Origin: Paenibacillus montanisoli
Lineage (GTDB): Bacteria > Bacillota > Bacilli > Paenibacillales > Paenibacillaceae
DNA length: 64,000 nucleotides
Direction: 5' to 3'
Assembly (NCBI RefSeq): GCF_003268025.1
Contig: NZ_QLUW01000001.1
Coordinates: 434,001 to 498,000 of the forward strand
Shown in pieces: positions 44,549 to 53,834 of this stretch. The first letter of the stretch is position 1. Each line of letters opens with the position of its first letter. The notes under the pieces were generated by a model, which saw nothing but the letters and a program-made list of their open reading frames with translations, was not told the DNA's origin and ran no database searches. The position numbers were made by a program, and so were the translations under genes.

Positions 44549-44644
44549 ATATCCGAAAGATCAGATGATCATATTGTCCAACGGATGGAATTGCGATAAG
44601 CTAACTATAGTACCATTGAACCGAATCTTGGAGGGGGAGCGGTA

Positions 44645-45427
44645 GTGGCGGGTGCGCAGCGGCAAGTCTTTGATATGGCTATACATTTGGATGAGTTTTA
44701 CCGGAATGGATTTACGGTCATACGGAGCGTACTAGACGAGCAGCGGGTGGATGAGTACCGGGAGGCTTTTGAGCAGGAGTTCCGGACTTCAGAGTTCGAT
44801 GGCTATGGCATGAATATCCGGACGAAAATGTTCGAGCGGAACAACCTGTTTCTGCAGCTGATCGATCAAGAGGAGACGGTGACTTTTGCCGAAGCGGTGC
44901 TAGGCAGGAACTGTCATATGTTTTCCAATAACGGGCTGTACACGACGCCGGGAACCGGCATTGACGGCTGGCATGTTGACGAAGACTTGTTTTTCCCGAT
45001 TCCCGAAGGCGTAGAACTGGACACTCGCATCCAAATGCCCTGCTTCATGTTTACCGCCATGTACTATTTAACCGACGTTACCGAGGATATGGGGCCGACT
45101 CAGCTTGTGCCGGGCAGTCACCGAAGCGGCAGGCATCCGGCGTCGCAAAGGGAAACGCCCAGCTATCAGGGCCGAGGACCTGTTTCGATCATCGCCAAGA
45201 AAGGCGACATGCTGCTATTCAACGGTCAAACCTGGCATCGCGGCGCACGGAATGAGAGCGATAAAATCCGGATGGTTCAGCAGGTGACTTACGGTAGGCG
45301 TTGGGTATCGCAACGGTTCTATCCTTTCATTAACTATAAGATGCCGCAGCATGTCATCGACGCGGCCAAGGACAACCCGCGCTTGATGCGGCTGCTCGGG
45401 TTTCATCCTCGCGGCCCCTACGGATAA
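44645..45427 (+). CDS. Phytanoyl-CoA dioxygenase (PhyH) family protein
   Basis: The 260-residue Fe(II)/2-oxoglutarate oxygenase carries His110 and Asp112 in DGWHVDEDLF. His198 is in QTWHRGARN and the likely 2-oxoglutarate Arg is Arg209. TQLVPGSHRSGRHP is the usual PhyH substrate-site loop. It is the third PhyH gene in the window and is not close in sequence to the other two. GGAGGGGGAG before GTG 44645 supports the start; ATG 44678 is an alternative. The next gene encodes an unknown protein and is separated by a terminator. Confidence 0.8.
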   Translation: MAGAQRQVFDMAIHLDEFYRNGFTVIRSVLDEQRVDEYREAFEQEFRTSEFDGYGMNIRTKMFERNNLFLQLIDQEETVTFAEAVLGRNCHMFSNNGLYTTPGTGIDGWHVDEDLFFPIPEGVELDTRIQMPCFMFTAMYYLTDVTEDMGPTQLVPGSHRSGRHPASQRETPSYQGRGPVSIIAKKGDMLLFNGQTWHRGARNESDKIRMVQQVTYGRRWVSQRFYPFINYKMPQHVIDAAKDNPRLMRLLGFHPRGPYG

Positions 45428-45438
45428 GTACTAATATG

Positions 45439-45472
45439 AGGCCCTACGGAGGAGCTCCGTGCGGCCTTTTTC
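45439..45472 (+). terminator. Terminator after third PhyH gene
   Basis: AGGCCCTACGGAG-GAG-CTCCGTGCGGCCT followed by T5. Confidence 0.8.
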
Positions 45473-45569
45473 TCATTGAATTTATGGAGGCGATCATTTA
45501 CAATAAAGTCCAATTCTCCTTTATTTACAAGGTGATTGCGTTACTAACTGTTGAAGGAGTGGTCGCGGC

Positions 45570-46181
45570 TTGAAGAATTCACTAGCGCTCATCATCGAAC
45601 GATTGGAATCGCGTCAGACGATGCAGGCTTTATCGCCGAAACAGGTATGGGATGCAGCGCTCGATCAAGAGATCGCAGCTTTGCCGCTCATATCCGCCGC
45701 AACGCCGAAGGCCGCAGTACCGGCGCTGATTGCGCTCAAAGCCGGGCTGCATTTGCTAAATGAAAGCTTGGATGCGTCGCATGCGCAGTCCCAGGAGATC
45801 GAGGACGATCCGACGGGTTGCTATTGGCACGGCATCATGCACCGTATGGAAGGCGACTTCTCCAATGCGAACTACTGGTTTAGCATGGCCGGATCGCATC
45901 CGGCGATGGAACGCTTGCAGTCTCGGGCAGCGGATTGGCTGCAAAACAGCGTCATTCTGGGCGATTTGCAGGACGGCGAAATACGCGAAGGGCTGCAGCT
46001 GATGCGGCGCCAGGCACGTTGGAATGCGCCGGCCTTCACAGGCATGATTGCGCTGCAAGAGAGCGGTACCATCGGTGAAGAAACCCGGGGCGCGGTCGAG
46101 TATGTGCAGCATCTCGAGCTCATGGAATTGTTCGCGTATACGCTTCAGGCAGCCAAAAAGGCTGTATCGGACTCGTTATAA
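45570..46181 (+). CDS. Conserved hypothetical protein with YWHGIMHR motif
   Basis: The 203-residue protein is soluble and mostly helical. The segment CYWHGIMHRMEGDFSNANYW, then SMAGSHP, resembles a motif I have seen in a widespread bacterial family of unknown function. The His, Arg and Glu pattern there suggests a metal or substrate site. The N-terminal 90 residues are Ala/Leu-rich helices. AAGGAG lies 10 bases before TTG 45570, which is the only start ahead of the conserved part with a ribosome site. It follows the PhyH gene on the same strand but after a terminator. No function is proposed. Confidence 0.65.
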   Translation: MKNSLALIIERLESRQTMQALSPKQVWDAALDQEIAALPLISAATPKAAVPALIALKAGLHLLNESLDASHAQSQEIEDDPTGCYWHGIMHRMEGDFSNANYWFSMAGSHPAMERLQSRAADWLQNSVILGDLQDGEIREGLQLMRRQARWNAPAFTGMIALQESGTIGEETRGAVEYVQHLELMELFAYTLQAAKKAVSDSL

Positions 46182-46232
46182 ACAAAAAAAAGGCTGTATC
46201 TCGCTCCAGCCGGAGCGGATACAGCCTTTATT
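46182..46232. terminator. Bidirectional terminator
   Basis: AAAGGCTGTATC-TCGCTCC pairs with GGAGCG-GATACAGCCTTT around AGCC. An A8 run on the left provides a T8 tail for the minus-strand mmpL gene. Confidence 0.85.
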
Positions 46233-46236
46233 GTTG

Positions 46237-49158
46237 TTAATCCGCGGCTTGCTCAAGGATACGCGAGCCTTCGCTATCCGAGCCGGAGCCGGTTTGTTCG
46301 GCAGCAGCGGCCGGCTTGCCGAACGGCCACCAATTGGCTTCGCCGAAAAGGTTTGCGAGCGCCGGAATGACGAGGCCCATAAAGACCGTTGCGTACAGAA
46401 TCAACCCGATCACGATGCCTGCTCCGATTTGCAGGAGCGTATTGACGCCCGACAGCATGAGCGCCGCGAATGTGCCGCCCATAATGACCGCAGCGGAGAT
46501 GATGACGCCGCCGGTCGTGGTCATCGCCTTGGTCATCGCGTACGTTATGCCGCGCGGCCGGTATTCTTCCTTGAATCTGGCCATTAAGAAGATGCTGTAA
46601 TCGACGCCCAGCGCCACGATAATGAGGAACACGAAGAACGATGCGCTCCACGACAGCCCTTCCTTGCCGAGCAAATCGACGAAAATAAATTCGACGATCC
46701 CCATGGTCACTAGGAAGTTAAAGCCGAGCGAAAGCAGCACATAGAGCGGCGCCAGAATGGAGCGCAGCAAAATCATCAGCACGATGAAAATACCGATAAG
46801 GACGAATGTGCCGGTCCGCGTAAAGTCGCTTTTCGAGATATCTTTCAGCTCCAAAATTTGCGCGGACGTACCGGATGCGTACACGCGGGCGCCTTCCATC
46901 GCGCTGCCTTCAAAGCTGTGCATCAGCGACTCGCGGATTTGATCCACGGTGGTCAGCGCTTCCGGGGAATAAGGGTTAACGGCTAGGACGACGTCCAGCT
47001 TGGCGGTTTTCCCGTCCTCGGAAATATAGTAATCAAGCGCTTGTTGAAGCTCAGGGCTGTCAAGCGCCGCTTGAGGGAGGTTCCAGCCCGGAATTTGGCT
47101 GGCTCCGATCGCTTGCTGCGCTTCTTTCACGGAGGCAAGCCCCTTCGAAATATCGCCGAGTCCTTTGGCGCCGTCCTTCAAGCCGACGGATAGCTGCTGC
47201 ATTCCGCCTTCCAGCTTCGCCGTTCCGTCTGCTGCCTGCTTTTGGCCGTCAGCCAGTTGGCCGAGTCCGTCCGCCGCCTTGCCGATTCCCGGGTTCAGCT
47301 GCTCGAAGCTTGCCGACAATTGGTTCGCGCCGGAGGACAATTCCATTAATCCGCCCGCAAGTCCTTGCTGTTTGCCGAGCAGCTGCTGCATGGCGGCTTC
47401 CTTCGCAAGCTCGGGATATTTTTTCAGCAGCGCCTGCAAATCAACGTCCATGGAGTCGGACACCGCTGCGCTTTCCTTGAGTCCGCCGGCAATGCGGCCG
47501 GCGCCTTCGGAAGCTTGCTGCATGCCGCCGTAGATTTGCTTTAGCCCTTGCTGCGCTTCCGATGTTTTGTCGGCCATCGTGCGCAGACCGCCGGTCAGCT
47601 TCCGGATGTCGGCCTGACCGCTCGTTATCGAGCTGTCTGCCGATAGCAGTCCGCCGGAGACTTGATCGACGCCATCCTTCATTTGCTGCAGGGCGTCGGA
47701 GGTTTGCGTCAACTGGCTGGAAACGGTCAGATCGGCCAGCTGCTCGCCCAGCGGCCGAACGGCGCTGCGCACTTCTTTGACGCCCTCGAGCTTCGCTACG
47801 TTCGCGCTCGCGGTTTCAAGCGCGGCTAGCGCGTCCGGGCTGCGCATGGAGTCAGCCGAAGAGATCGCGACCGAGAGCGGGAATACTTCGCCGGCGCCGA
47901 AGGAGCGCTCGACCTGGCGGAAGCCTTGAACGGACCCATACTCCGGATTGATTTCGGCCAGATCGTCAAAGGAGCGCTTGCCCTGGTATAACAGCGTAAT
48001 GGGCGCAAGCAGAAGAACGGCGACGAGCAGAATGGCGACCGGTCTGCGTGCGGCCAGGGACGCCATCGCTCCCCAGAGCTTCGATTCGCCGTGTCCTTGC
48101 CCGTCAGCAACCTTGCTCGGCCAGAAGGTCGCTTTGCCGAATACCATGAGCAGTGCCGGCGTTAGCGTAAGTCCGGCGATGAGCGTAACAGCCACGCCGA
48201 TTGAGACGCCGACGGCCGATTGATAGAGCCCGAATTGCGCGAAGCCGATCAGGAAGAAGGCCACGAAAACGGTGCTCGCGGAGAAGGCGACGGTTTTGCC
48301 TACCGTACGCATCGTGCGGACGAGCGCTTCTACCTTGTCGCCGTCGCGGTTCAGCTCCTCGCGGAAGCGCTGGATCAGAAGGATGCAATAGTCGGTTCCG
48401 GCACCGAATAAGACTGCAATCAGGAACGATTGCGTAAACGAGGAGACCGGCATGCCGAATTCGGTTGCCGCCGCTACTAGTCCGCGCGTAATGACGAGCG
48501 AGATCCCGATGGTGATTAGCGGGATGAGGGGGGCGACGGGTGAACGAAAGACGATAAGCAAAATAACGAGAACGAGAATGACCGTGAGCAGCTCTGTTTT
48601 CTTCAGCCCTTCCTCGGAGCTGCTTTGAAAATCTTTGCCGATCGGAGCGCTGCCGGTCAGCTCGACTTTGCTGCCGCTAGGCGCGCCTTTCACTTTGGAG
48701 GCGAGCGTATCGACCGCTTCCTGCGTCAGCACATCGTTATCCGCGCGGGCAAAACCGACGATAAGGAGCTCTGTGGTACCGTCCTTGCTGCGGAACTTCT
48801 CCGCCAGCTCCGGCGTTTCGTAAGCGGATTGAACGGACTTGAATCCGTCCTTGCCGCTCAGCTTGCCTAGCTCCTCGGCTTTGCCTTTCAGCCAATCGCG
48901 GTCCTGCTCCGTCAAGCCGCCCTCGCGCGAGTAGACGAGGATAGCGCTCGACTTGGTCGTCGTCTCCGGATTGATCCGCTCCATCAGCTGCTTGGCGACG
49001 ACGGAATCGGAGTCGGCGGGAATAAATTTCTGCTCGGTTTCGCGGACGATGGCCGCAAGGTCGGGCAGGGCCAGCATCGAGGCGACGGCGATCGCCAGCC
49101 AGCCAATGAGAACAACCCATTTGGCGCGGGCTAAGCCCCGTATGAAGCGTTCGGTCAT
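46237..49158 (-). CDS. MMPL/RND family membrane transporter
   Basis: The 973-residue protein has two halves, each with one membrane segment, a large external loop and a bundle of five to six helices. GTDYCILLIQRFREEL in the first half and GVDYSIFLMARFKEEYRPRG in the second are the MMPL signatures. The second external loop (about 420-720) is Gly/Gln/Ser/Leu-rich with repeated GxxQLxxG-like heptads, suggesting a coiled-coil stalk as in YhgE/Pip-like proteins. It probably exports a lipid or amphiphilic compound. AGGAGG precedes the ATG ending at 49158. A divergent TetR gene lies 267 bases away and is the likely regulator. Confidence 0.87.
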   Translation of the reverse strand: MTERFIRGLARAKWVVLIGWLAIAVASMLALPDLAAIVRETEQKFIPADSDSVVAKQLMERINPETTTKSSAILVYSREGGLTEQDRDWLKGKAEELGKLSGKDGFKSVQSAYETPELAEKFRSKDGTTELLIVGFARADNDVLTQEAVDTLASKVKGAPSGSKVELTGSAPIGKDFQSSSEEGLKKTELLTVILVLVILLIVFRSPVAPLIPLITIGISLVITRGLVAAATEFGMPVSSFTQSFLIAVLFGAGTDYCILLIQRFREELNRDGDKVEALVRTMRTVGKTVAFSASTVFVAFFLIGFAQFGLYQSAVGVSIGVAVTLIAGLTLTPALLMVFGKATFWPSKVADGQGHGESKLWGAMASLAARRPVAILLVAVLLLAPITLLYQGKRSFDDLAEINPEYGSVQGFRQVERSFGAGEVFPLSVAISSADSMRSPDALAALETASANVAKLEGVKEVRSAVRPLGEQLADLTVSSQLTQTSDALQQMKDGVDQVSGGLLSADSSITSGQADIRKLTGGLRTMADKTSEAQQGLKQIYGGMQQASEGAGRIAGGLKESAAVSDSMDVDLQALLKKYPELAKEAAMQQLLGKQQGLAGGLMELSSGANQLSASFEQLNPGIGKAADGLGQLADGQKQAADGTAKLEGGMQQLSVGLKDGAKGLGDISKGLASVKEAQQAIGASQIPGWNLPQAALDSPELQQALDYYISEDGKTAKLDVVLAVNPYSPEALTTVDQIRESLMHSFEGSAMEGARVYASGTSAQILELKDISKSDFTRTGTFVLIGIFIVLMILLRSILAPLYVLLSLGFNFLVTMGIVEFIFVDLLGKEGLSWSASFFVFLIIVALGVDYSIFLMARFKEEYRPRGITYAMTKAMTTTGGVIISAAVIMGGTFAALMLSGVNTLLQIGAGIVIGLILYATVFMGLVIPALANLFGEANWWPFGKPAAAAEQTGSGSDSEGSRILEQAAD

Positions 49159-49340
49159 GTGCGGTTTCCTCCTCAAACTAACGTGATTCTCTATGAATAG
49201 TTATAGCGCATGGCCAAACCGCTCGTCAATAATTTTGAACTAACGGTCATAATTATTTCACAGGTGATATTTCCTGATTATATAGCTATCCAAGATGCTT
49301 TATTCATGAATGGATGAACATAAATATTTTATAAAGTTGT

Positions 49341-49349
49341 ACCGTCGGT
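49341..49349. promoter_or_regulatory. Candidate TetR operator
   Basis: ACCGTCGGT is a perfect 9-bp palindrome immediately upstream of the tetR -35 box. The CGGTCA half also occurs near 49249 (ACGGTCA) on the mmpL side. Confidence 0.35.
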
Positions 49350-49358
49350 CAAGTAATG

Positions 49359-49387
49359 TTTACGGATAGTAGGCGCTATGCTACAAT
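49359..49387 (+). promoter_or_regulatory. SigA-like promoter of tetR gene
   Basis: TTTACG, 17-base spacer, TACAAT, about 35 bases upstream of ATG 49426. Confidence 0.6.
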
Positions 49388-49425
49388 TAGGTGTACCAGA
49401 ACATGACCAAACGGAGGGTATGGCG

Positions 49426-50007
49426 ATGAAGCGCGAGCTCAAGAAAGAACAGACACGCACACGAATCAAAGAAGCCGCGCTCACTTTGTTCGCCGAGCAG
49501 GGCTACGACCATACGTCCGTTGAAAGCATAGCCAAACAAGCCGGTGTCGCCAAAGGCACGTTTTTTAACTATTTTTCCTCTAAGGATGAATTGCTCTGCG
49601 ATTTGCAGGCGATCATTGCCATTAACGAGGTTGCGAAGCTTCGGGATATGCCAGGTCCGCTCGTGCCGCGCTTTCAGCTCTTGATCTTTCAATTGGTGAA
49701 GCAATTTGCGCTGAGCAAGCCGCTCTCGCGCGCTTTGTTTCAAGCGATGCTCGGCAGCAACGGGGCACTGGAGGCGCATAACGCCATGCTCGATAACTTG
49801 AAGGAAGCGGTTATGCCGCTCGTCACCCAAGCGCAGGAGAACGGAGAGATCCGGAGGGATATGCCGGCTGAAATGGTGGCTCAGCAAGCATTCCAAGCGT
49901 ACTTCGGCACGCTAATCATTTGGTCGATGGAAGAGAACGATGAGCCCGTCGATAACCGCATGGCGATAACCTTCGAGCTTTTCTTCAAGGGGATAGCGGC
50001 GCAGTAA
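49426..50007 (+). CDS. TetR family transcriptional regulator
   Basis: The 193-residue regulator has a standard N-terminal TetR helix-turn-helix: RTRIKEAALTLFAEQGYDHT, then VESIAKQAGVAKGTFFNYF. The rest is a helical ligand-binding domain with no recognisable signature. GGAGGG lies 8 bases before ATG 49426; ATG 49420 is too close to it. It is divergent from the MMPL transporter, a common repressor-exporter layout, so it most likely controls that gene in response to an exported compound (inference). Confidence 0.85.
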   Translation: MKRELKKEQTRTRIKEAALTLFAEQGYDHTSVESIAKQAGVAKGTFFNYFSSKDELLCDLQAIIAINEVAKLRDMPGPLVPRFQLLIFQLVKQFALSKPLSRALFQAMLGSNGALEAHNAMLDNLKEAVMPLVTQAQENGEIRRDMPAEMVAQQAFQAYFGTLIIWSMEENDEPVDNRMAITFELFFKGIAAQ

Positions 50008-50023
50008 GAGCTGCTTAAACACG

Positions 50024-50082
50024 AAAAAAAGAGGCTGTCACAGCAAGTAGATTGCTCTACTTCCCGTGACGGCCTCTTTTTG
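50024..50082. terminator. Convergent terminator after tetR
   Basis: AAAAAGAGGCTGTCAC pairs with GTGACGGCCTCTTTTT, with inner AAGTAGA/TCTACTT, giving T-rich tails on both strands. Confidence 0.85.
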
Positions 50083-50090
50083 ATTCCCGA

Positions 50091-50414
50091 TTAAAATCCG
50101 GCCAGCTCGCCGTCTCCGCGGATGTTCGCGGCGTGATGCTGCACGTTCGGGTGAAAATACCCTCTTGCCTTGAACGGTTTGCCGCCGGCGGTGATGCCGG
50201 ACAACGCGACGCCGATTTCTTCGGAGTCATGGAATCTATGAAGCAGCGATGTTTGCGTCATGCCATCAAGCTCGATATACCACAGCTTATAACCGGTATC
50301 GGCAACGACAACCAAATGACCGGACTTATAAATTAATTTCGTCGTAACGTCATTGTAAGTAATGCTCAGCTCCGCTAGCGAGTACGTTTCCAAGGGCGGC
50401 AGGTCTCCTTCCAT
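50091..50414 (-). CDS. Small hypothetical protein
   Basis: The 107-residue protein begins MEGDLPPLETYSLAELSITY and contains KLIYKSGHLVVVADTGYKLW and GITAGGKPFKARGYFHPN. It looks like a small beta-barrel of unknown function with no signal peptide. The frame is open to 50564, but a promoter inside that extension (50440-50468) sets transcription to begin near 50433, so the ATG ending at 50414 is the start. GGGGGAAG lies about 17 bases upstream, which is far. It is divergent from the VWA lipoprotein gene. Confidence 0.6.
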   Translation of the reverse strand: MEGDLPPLETYSLAELSITYNDVTTKLIYKSGHLVVVADTGYKLWYIELDGMTQTSLLHRFHDSEEIGVALSGITAGGKPFKARGYFHPNVQHHAANIRGDGELAGF

Positions 50415-50439
50415 GTGCGCATAAAATATACTTCCCCCG

Positions 50440-50468
50440 ATTGTACTGTCGTGCCGCGGAGATTGCAA
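50440..50468 (-). promoter_or_regulatory. SigA-like promoter of small hypothetical gene
   Basis: Minus strand: TTGCAA (50468-50463), 17-base spacer, TACAAT (50445-50440). It decides the start of the 50091-50414 gene. Confidence 0.65.
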
Positions 50469-50555
50469 CAATTGGCTGGCAGCGCTCGTCGAAGGTGTTA
50501 AGCCGTGTTTTACATATATTGGCGCGGTTACCAAGACGATCGAGGGGGAATTCGG

Positions 50556-51935
50556 ATGCGACAAAGCCGGGCTAGCCAGAAAAAGAGAGACTTTGCACCG
50601 AATAAGCGGAAGGTGAAGGCAGCGCTTCTGCTGTTGGCTGCGGCGGCGATGCTGCTGGCGGGCTGCTCGTCGGCTGACGAACAGAATGATTCGTCCGCCA
50701 ATACGGCAACGGAGAATAGCGCGCCCGCTGCGGACGGAGACAGCAATAGCGCCGCAAACGACAGCTCGAGCAGTGAATCGAAATCGGATACGACGGATTC
50801 AAGCCATTCGGAAGAGCCGGCGCCAGCGCCGGACAAGGACGGGGACATGCCGATTGATGAGGGCGAGCCTGCGCCCGGAAGCCAGTATGACGATTCGGAG
50901 CCCGGGCAGCTGACGGCAGGCGAGTGGAACGACTTATTATCCTGGAAAGAATGGGTAAAGCTGCTGAACGGAGGGGAAGGGCAGGATCTGCAGTCGTATT
51001 GGTCCATTTTTCCTAAGAACAGGCTGGAGGTCGAAGTAACGGGCGGCGGCAAGCCCGTATCCGATGCGGAGGTCAGCCTTGTCGATGATGACGGGCAAAC
51101 GGTATGGGAGGCCCGCACGGATATGGATGGGAAGGCGTCTGCCTATGCAGGGCTATTCGATGATGAGCGGCAGGGCGGAGAAAGGTACGGCGTGATCATC
51201 CGTTCCGGCGAACAGGAGAAGCGGTATGAGAACGTGCCGATTCCAAGGGGCTCCGCGTTGAAGGTGAACATGGAAGAAGCGGTGAAGCCGACAATCAACG
51301 TCGATCTGATGCTCGTGGTGGATACGACAGGGTCGATGGAGGATGAGCTGAATTTCCTGAAGACGGAACTGAAGGATGTCGTCACCCGTGCCTCGCAGGA
51401 TAACGGCCAGCAGCTGGACATCCGAGTAAGCGCGAATTTCTACCGTGACCGGAGCGACGAGTATTTGGTAAAGGATTATCCGTTCACGAACGATATCGAT
51501 ACGGTCGTGAAGCAGCTTTCCCAGCAAAGCGCTGCAGGCGGGGGAGATTACCCGGAAGCGGTAGACGCGGCGCTGGAGAATGCGATTGACGATCATGAAT
51601 GGAGCGGCGAAGCGCGCGCCAGACTGCTCTTCCTCGTGCTTGATGCCCCGCCGCACCATGAGAGAAAAGCGATGAAACGGATTCACGAGCTGACGGAGAC
51701 GGCTGCGGCGGAAGGGATACGGATCATTCCGGTCGCATCAAGCGGCGTCGATGTGCAAACGGAATATTTGATGCGGTTCATGGCAACGGCTACGGGAGGC
51801 ACTTATTTATTTCTTACCGATCACAGCGGCATCGGAAACGAACACATGGAGCCGGCAGTGGGTGAGTATGAGGTGAAACGTCTCAACGATTTGCTGGTCG
51901 AGGTCATTGAGCGGTATACGTCGGAAAATGGGTAG
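50556..51935 (+). CDS. VWA-domain lipoprotein
   Basis: The 459-residue exported protein has a basic N-terminus and a lipoprotein signal ending MLLAGC. An acidic Ser/Asp/Pro-rich linker of about 90 residues follows. Residues 140-240 hold a carboxypeptidase-regulatory-like beta sandwich (RLEVEVTGGGKPVSDAEVSL, DMDGKASAYAG). A von Willebrand factor A domain starts near 250, with the metal site DTTGS at Asp256 and LVLDAPPHHE later. Such lipoproteins bind proteins or ligands at the cell surface. GAGGGGGAA before ATG 50556 fixes the start; the frame is open to 50505. It appears to be transcribed alone. Confidence 0.82.
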   Translation: MRQSRASQKKRDFAPNKRKVKAALLLLAAAAMLLAGCSSADEQNDSSANTATENSAPAADGDSNSAANDSSSSESKSDTTDSSHSEEPAPAPDKDGDMPIDEGEPAPGSQYDDSEPGQLTAGEWNDLLSWKEWVKLLNGGEGQDLQSYWSIFPKNRLEVEVTGGGKPVSDAEVSLVDDDGQTVWEARTDMDGKASAYAGLFDDERQGGERYGVIIRSGEQEKRYENVPIPRGSALKVNMEEAVKPTINVDLMLVVDTTGSMEDELNFLKTELKDVVTRASQDNGQQLDIRVSANFYRDRSDEYLVKDYPFTNDIDTVVKQLSQQSAAGGGDYPEAVDAALENAIDDHEWSGEARARLLFLVLDAPPHHERKAMKRIHELTETAAAEGIRIIPVASSGVDVQTEYLMRFMATATGGTYLFLTDHSGIGNEHMEPAVGEYEVKRLNDLLVEVIERYTSENG

Positions 51936-52071
51936 TTTGTCGGAAAATGTTTAGGCGAAGCTATACAAATTGGCTGGACAAAAAGCCCCAAAATAGTACA
52001 AACTAGAAGAGATTATAGCTCTAAGGGAGCTTATTCCAATTGATCAATTCGATGTTGAAAATAGGAGAAAA

Positions 52072-52803
52072 ATGGTGAATAGTGTGAGCGAATTGGTGGG
52101 GTGGACGTACAGCCTTGCACCGCTCGGAGACCGGGCGCTGGTCGTCACGCTGGAAAGCAAGAGCGAGTCTGGGCTGTGGCAGGTCGCCGCGGCTCTTGCG
52201 GAATCGCTGCGGTCGGCGCGCCTGCACTGGATCGCCGACGTCGTTCCGGCGTACGCTTCGGTTACGGTCGTGTACGATATGGCGCGGCTCCCGATACATG
52301 AAACGGCCGGCGCCATCCCGTACGAAGCTGCTGCAGCCGAGGTGCACCGCATCCTGAAGCGCTCACGGGAAACGGAAGCGGCGATCCCGCGGGTCGTTGA
52401 CATTCCGGTTTGCTATGGAGGTCTCTACGGCCCCGACCTGGCGGCATGTGCCGCTAGGGCAGGGATGGAGGAGGCCGCCTTTGCCGAGCGGCATGCTTCA
52501 GCCATATACCGCGTGGCGATGATCGGCTTTATGCCAGGTTTTCCGTATTTGACCGGTCTGCCTCCGGAACTGGGGCAGCCCCGCCTTGCCTCGCCGAGAA
52601 GCGTGGTGCCGGCAGGCTCTGTCGGCATCGCCGGCGGACAGACCGGCATCTACCCGCTGTCGACGCCTGGCGGGTGGCAGCTTATCGGCCGCACGCCGTT
52701 TCGGCTGTTCGATCCGGAGCGGTCGGAGCCGTTTTTGCTGCGGGCAGGCGACGCGCTCCGGTTCGTGCCGATTCGCGCGGAGGACTTCACATGCGAATCT
52801 TAA
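52072..52803 (+). CDS. pxpB: 5-oxoprolinase subunit PxpB (KipI-like)
   Basis: The 243-residue protein is the PxpB/KipI subunit of ATP-dependent 5-oxoprolinase, which opens 5-oxoproline to glutamate. GFMPGFPYLTGLP, then SPRSVVPAGSVGIAGGQTG and YPLSTPGGWQLIGRTP are strong family motifs. AGGAG lies 6 bases before ATG 52072. The gene overlaps pxpC by 13 bases, so the two are translated together. In Bacillus the paralogue KipI also inhibits the sporulation kinase KinA, but the operon here points to 5-oxoproline metabolism. Confidence 0.9.
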   Translation: MVNSVSELVGWTYSLAPLGDRALVVTLESKSESGLWQVAAALAESLRSARLHWIADVVPAYASVTVVYDMARLPIHETAGAIPYEAAAAEVHRILKRSRETEAAIPRVVDIPVCYGGLYGPDLAACAARAGMEEAAFAERHASAIYRVAMIGFMPGFPYLTGLPPELGQPRLASPRSVVPAGSVGIAGGQTGIYPLSTPGGWQLIGRTPFRLFDPERSEPFLLRAGDALRFVPIRAEDFTCES

Positions 52804-53822
52804 AGCCGGGATTACATACGACGATACAAGATTTAGGCCGCGCGGGCTGGCGCGCTTTCGGCATTCCCGAAGGCGGCGCCATGGACAGCATCGCGCTCCG
52901 CACCGCGAACCTGCTTGTCGGCAACGATCAGGGAGCTGCGGGGCTCGAGCTAACGCTGACCGGCCCGCAGCTGGTCGCGGAGAAGGAACTGCTCATTGCC
53001 GTCTGCGGCGCCGGCATGGCGCCGTTCATTGACGGCGAGCCGCTGCCGCTGGAGCGGCCGGTTTGGATCGCGGCCGGAACGGTGATCACGTTCGGACCTG
53101 CGGCTAGCGGCTGCCGCGCTTATCTTGCGGCAGCCGGCGGCATCGCAGCCGAGGCGGCGCTGGGCAGCCGCGGCACGGACACGCGCGCCGGCATCGGCGG
53201 CGTCGCCGGGCGCCCGCTGCGCGCCGGCGACGTGCTGCCGCTCGGCAGCGCATCGCCGCAGGCGGCCGCGTGGCGCGCAACGCTCGCCGCGCGCGCCGCG
53301 GCGAAGCCGCAGGGCCGCCGCAGCTGGGCGGCCCCGGGCTGGTTCGCGCCGCCGCCGGCGCAGCTGCGCGGCCGCGCAACCCCGTCCGGCATCCGGCTGC
53401 GCGTGATGCCGGGCGCCGAGTACGGGCAGTTCCGCGAAGCGGCCCGTACGGCGCTGCTGCGGGAGCGCTTCCGCGTGGCTCCCGCATCGGACCGCATGGG
53501 GGTCCGCCTCGAAGGCCCCCCGCTGCCGTTGGAGGACAGCGACCAAGAGCTGCTGTCCCATGGCGTGATCGCCGGCACGATTCAGGTACCGCGCGGCGGA
53601 GCGCCGATCATTCTTGGCGCGGACTGCCAGACGACCGGCGGCTATCCGAAGCTGGCGCATGTCATTACGGCGGATCTGCCGCTTCTGGCGCAGTGCAAGC
53701 CAGGTGATGACATCGCCTTCGAACTGGTCACGCTGGCGGAAGCCCAGCGCGGCTATATGGAGCAAGAACGCGACATGCGGATGCTTGCCGCCGCGATCGC
53801 GCTGCGCATGCGCAAGAATTAA
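52791..53822 (+). CDS. pxpC: 5-oxoprolinase subunit PxpC (KipA-like)
   Basis: The 343-residue protein starts MRILKPGLHTTIQDLGRAGW, the classic PxpC/KipA beginning, followed by GIPEGGAMDSIALRTANLLV. The C-terminal half has YGQFREAARTALL, ASDRMGVRLEGP and SHGVIAGTIQVPRGGAPIIL. Between about 150 and 205 lies an Ala/Arg/Pro-rich stretch encoded by very GC-rich DNA (53200-53400) that is more variable than the core. It forms the hydrolase with PxpB and PxpA. The start is the ATG overlapping pxpB; the frame is open upstream to 52674. Confidence 0.9.
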   Translation: MRILKPGLHTTIQDLGRAGWRAFGIPEGGAMDSIALRTANLLVGNDQGAAGLELTLTGPQLVAEKELLIAVCGAGMAPFIDGEPLPLERPVWIAAGTVITFGPAASGCRAYLAAAGGIAAEAALGSRGTDTRAGIGGVAGRPLRAGDVLPLGSASPQAAAWRATLAARAAAKPQGRRSWAAPGWFAPPPAQLRGRATPSGIRLRVMPGAEYGQFREAARTALLRERFRVAPASDRMGVRLEGPPLPLEDSDQELLSHGVIAGTIQVPRGGAPIILGADCQTTGGYPKLAHVITADLPLLAQCKPGDDIAFELVTLAEAQRGYMEQERDMRMLAAAIALRMRKN

Positions 53823-53834
53823 TTCGAAAGTGCC

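Noticed and set aside
50415-50564. N-terminal extension of the small minus-strand gene
   Set aside because: A good promoter (TTGCAA-17-TACAAT) lies inside it, so it would not be transcribed.
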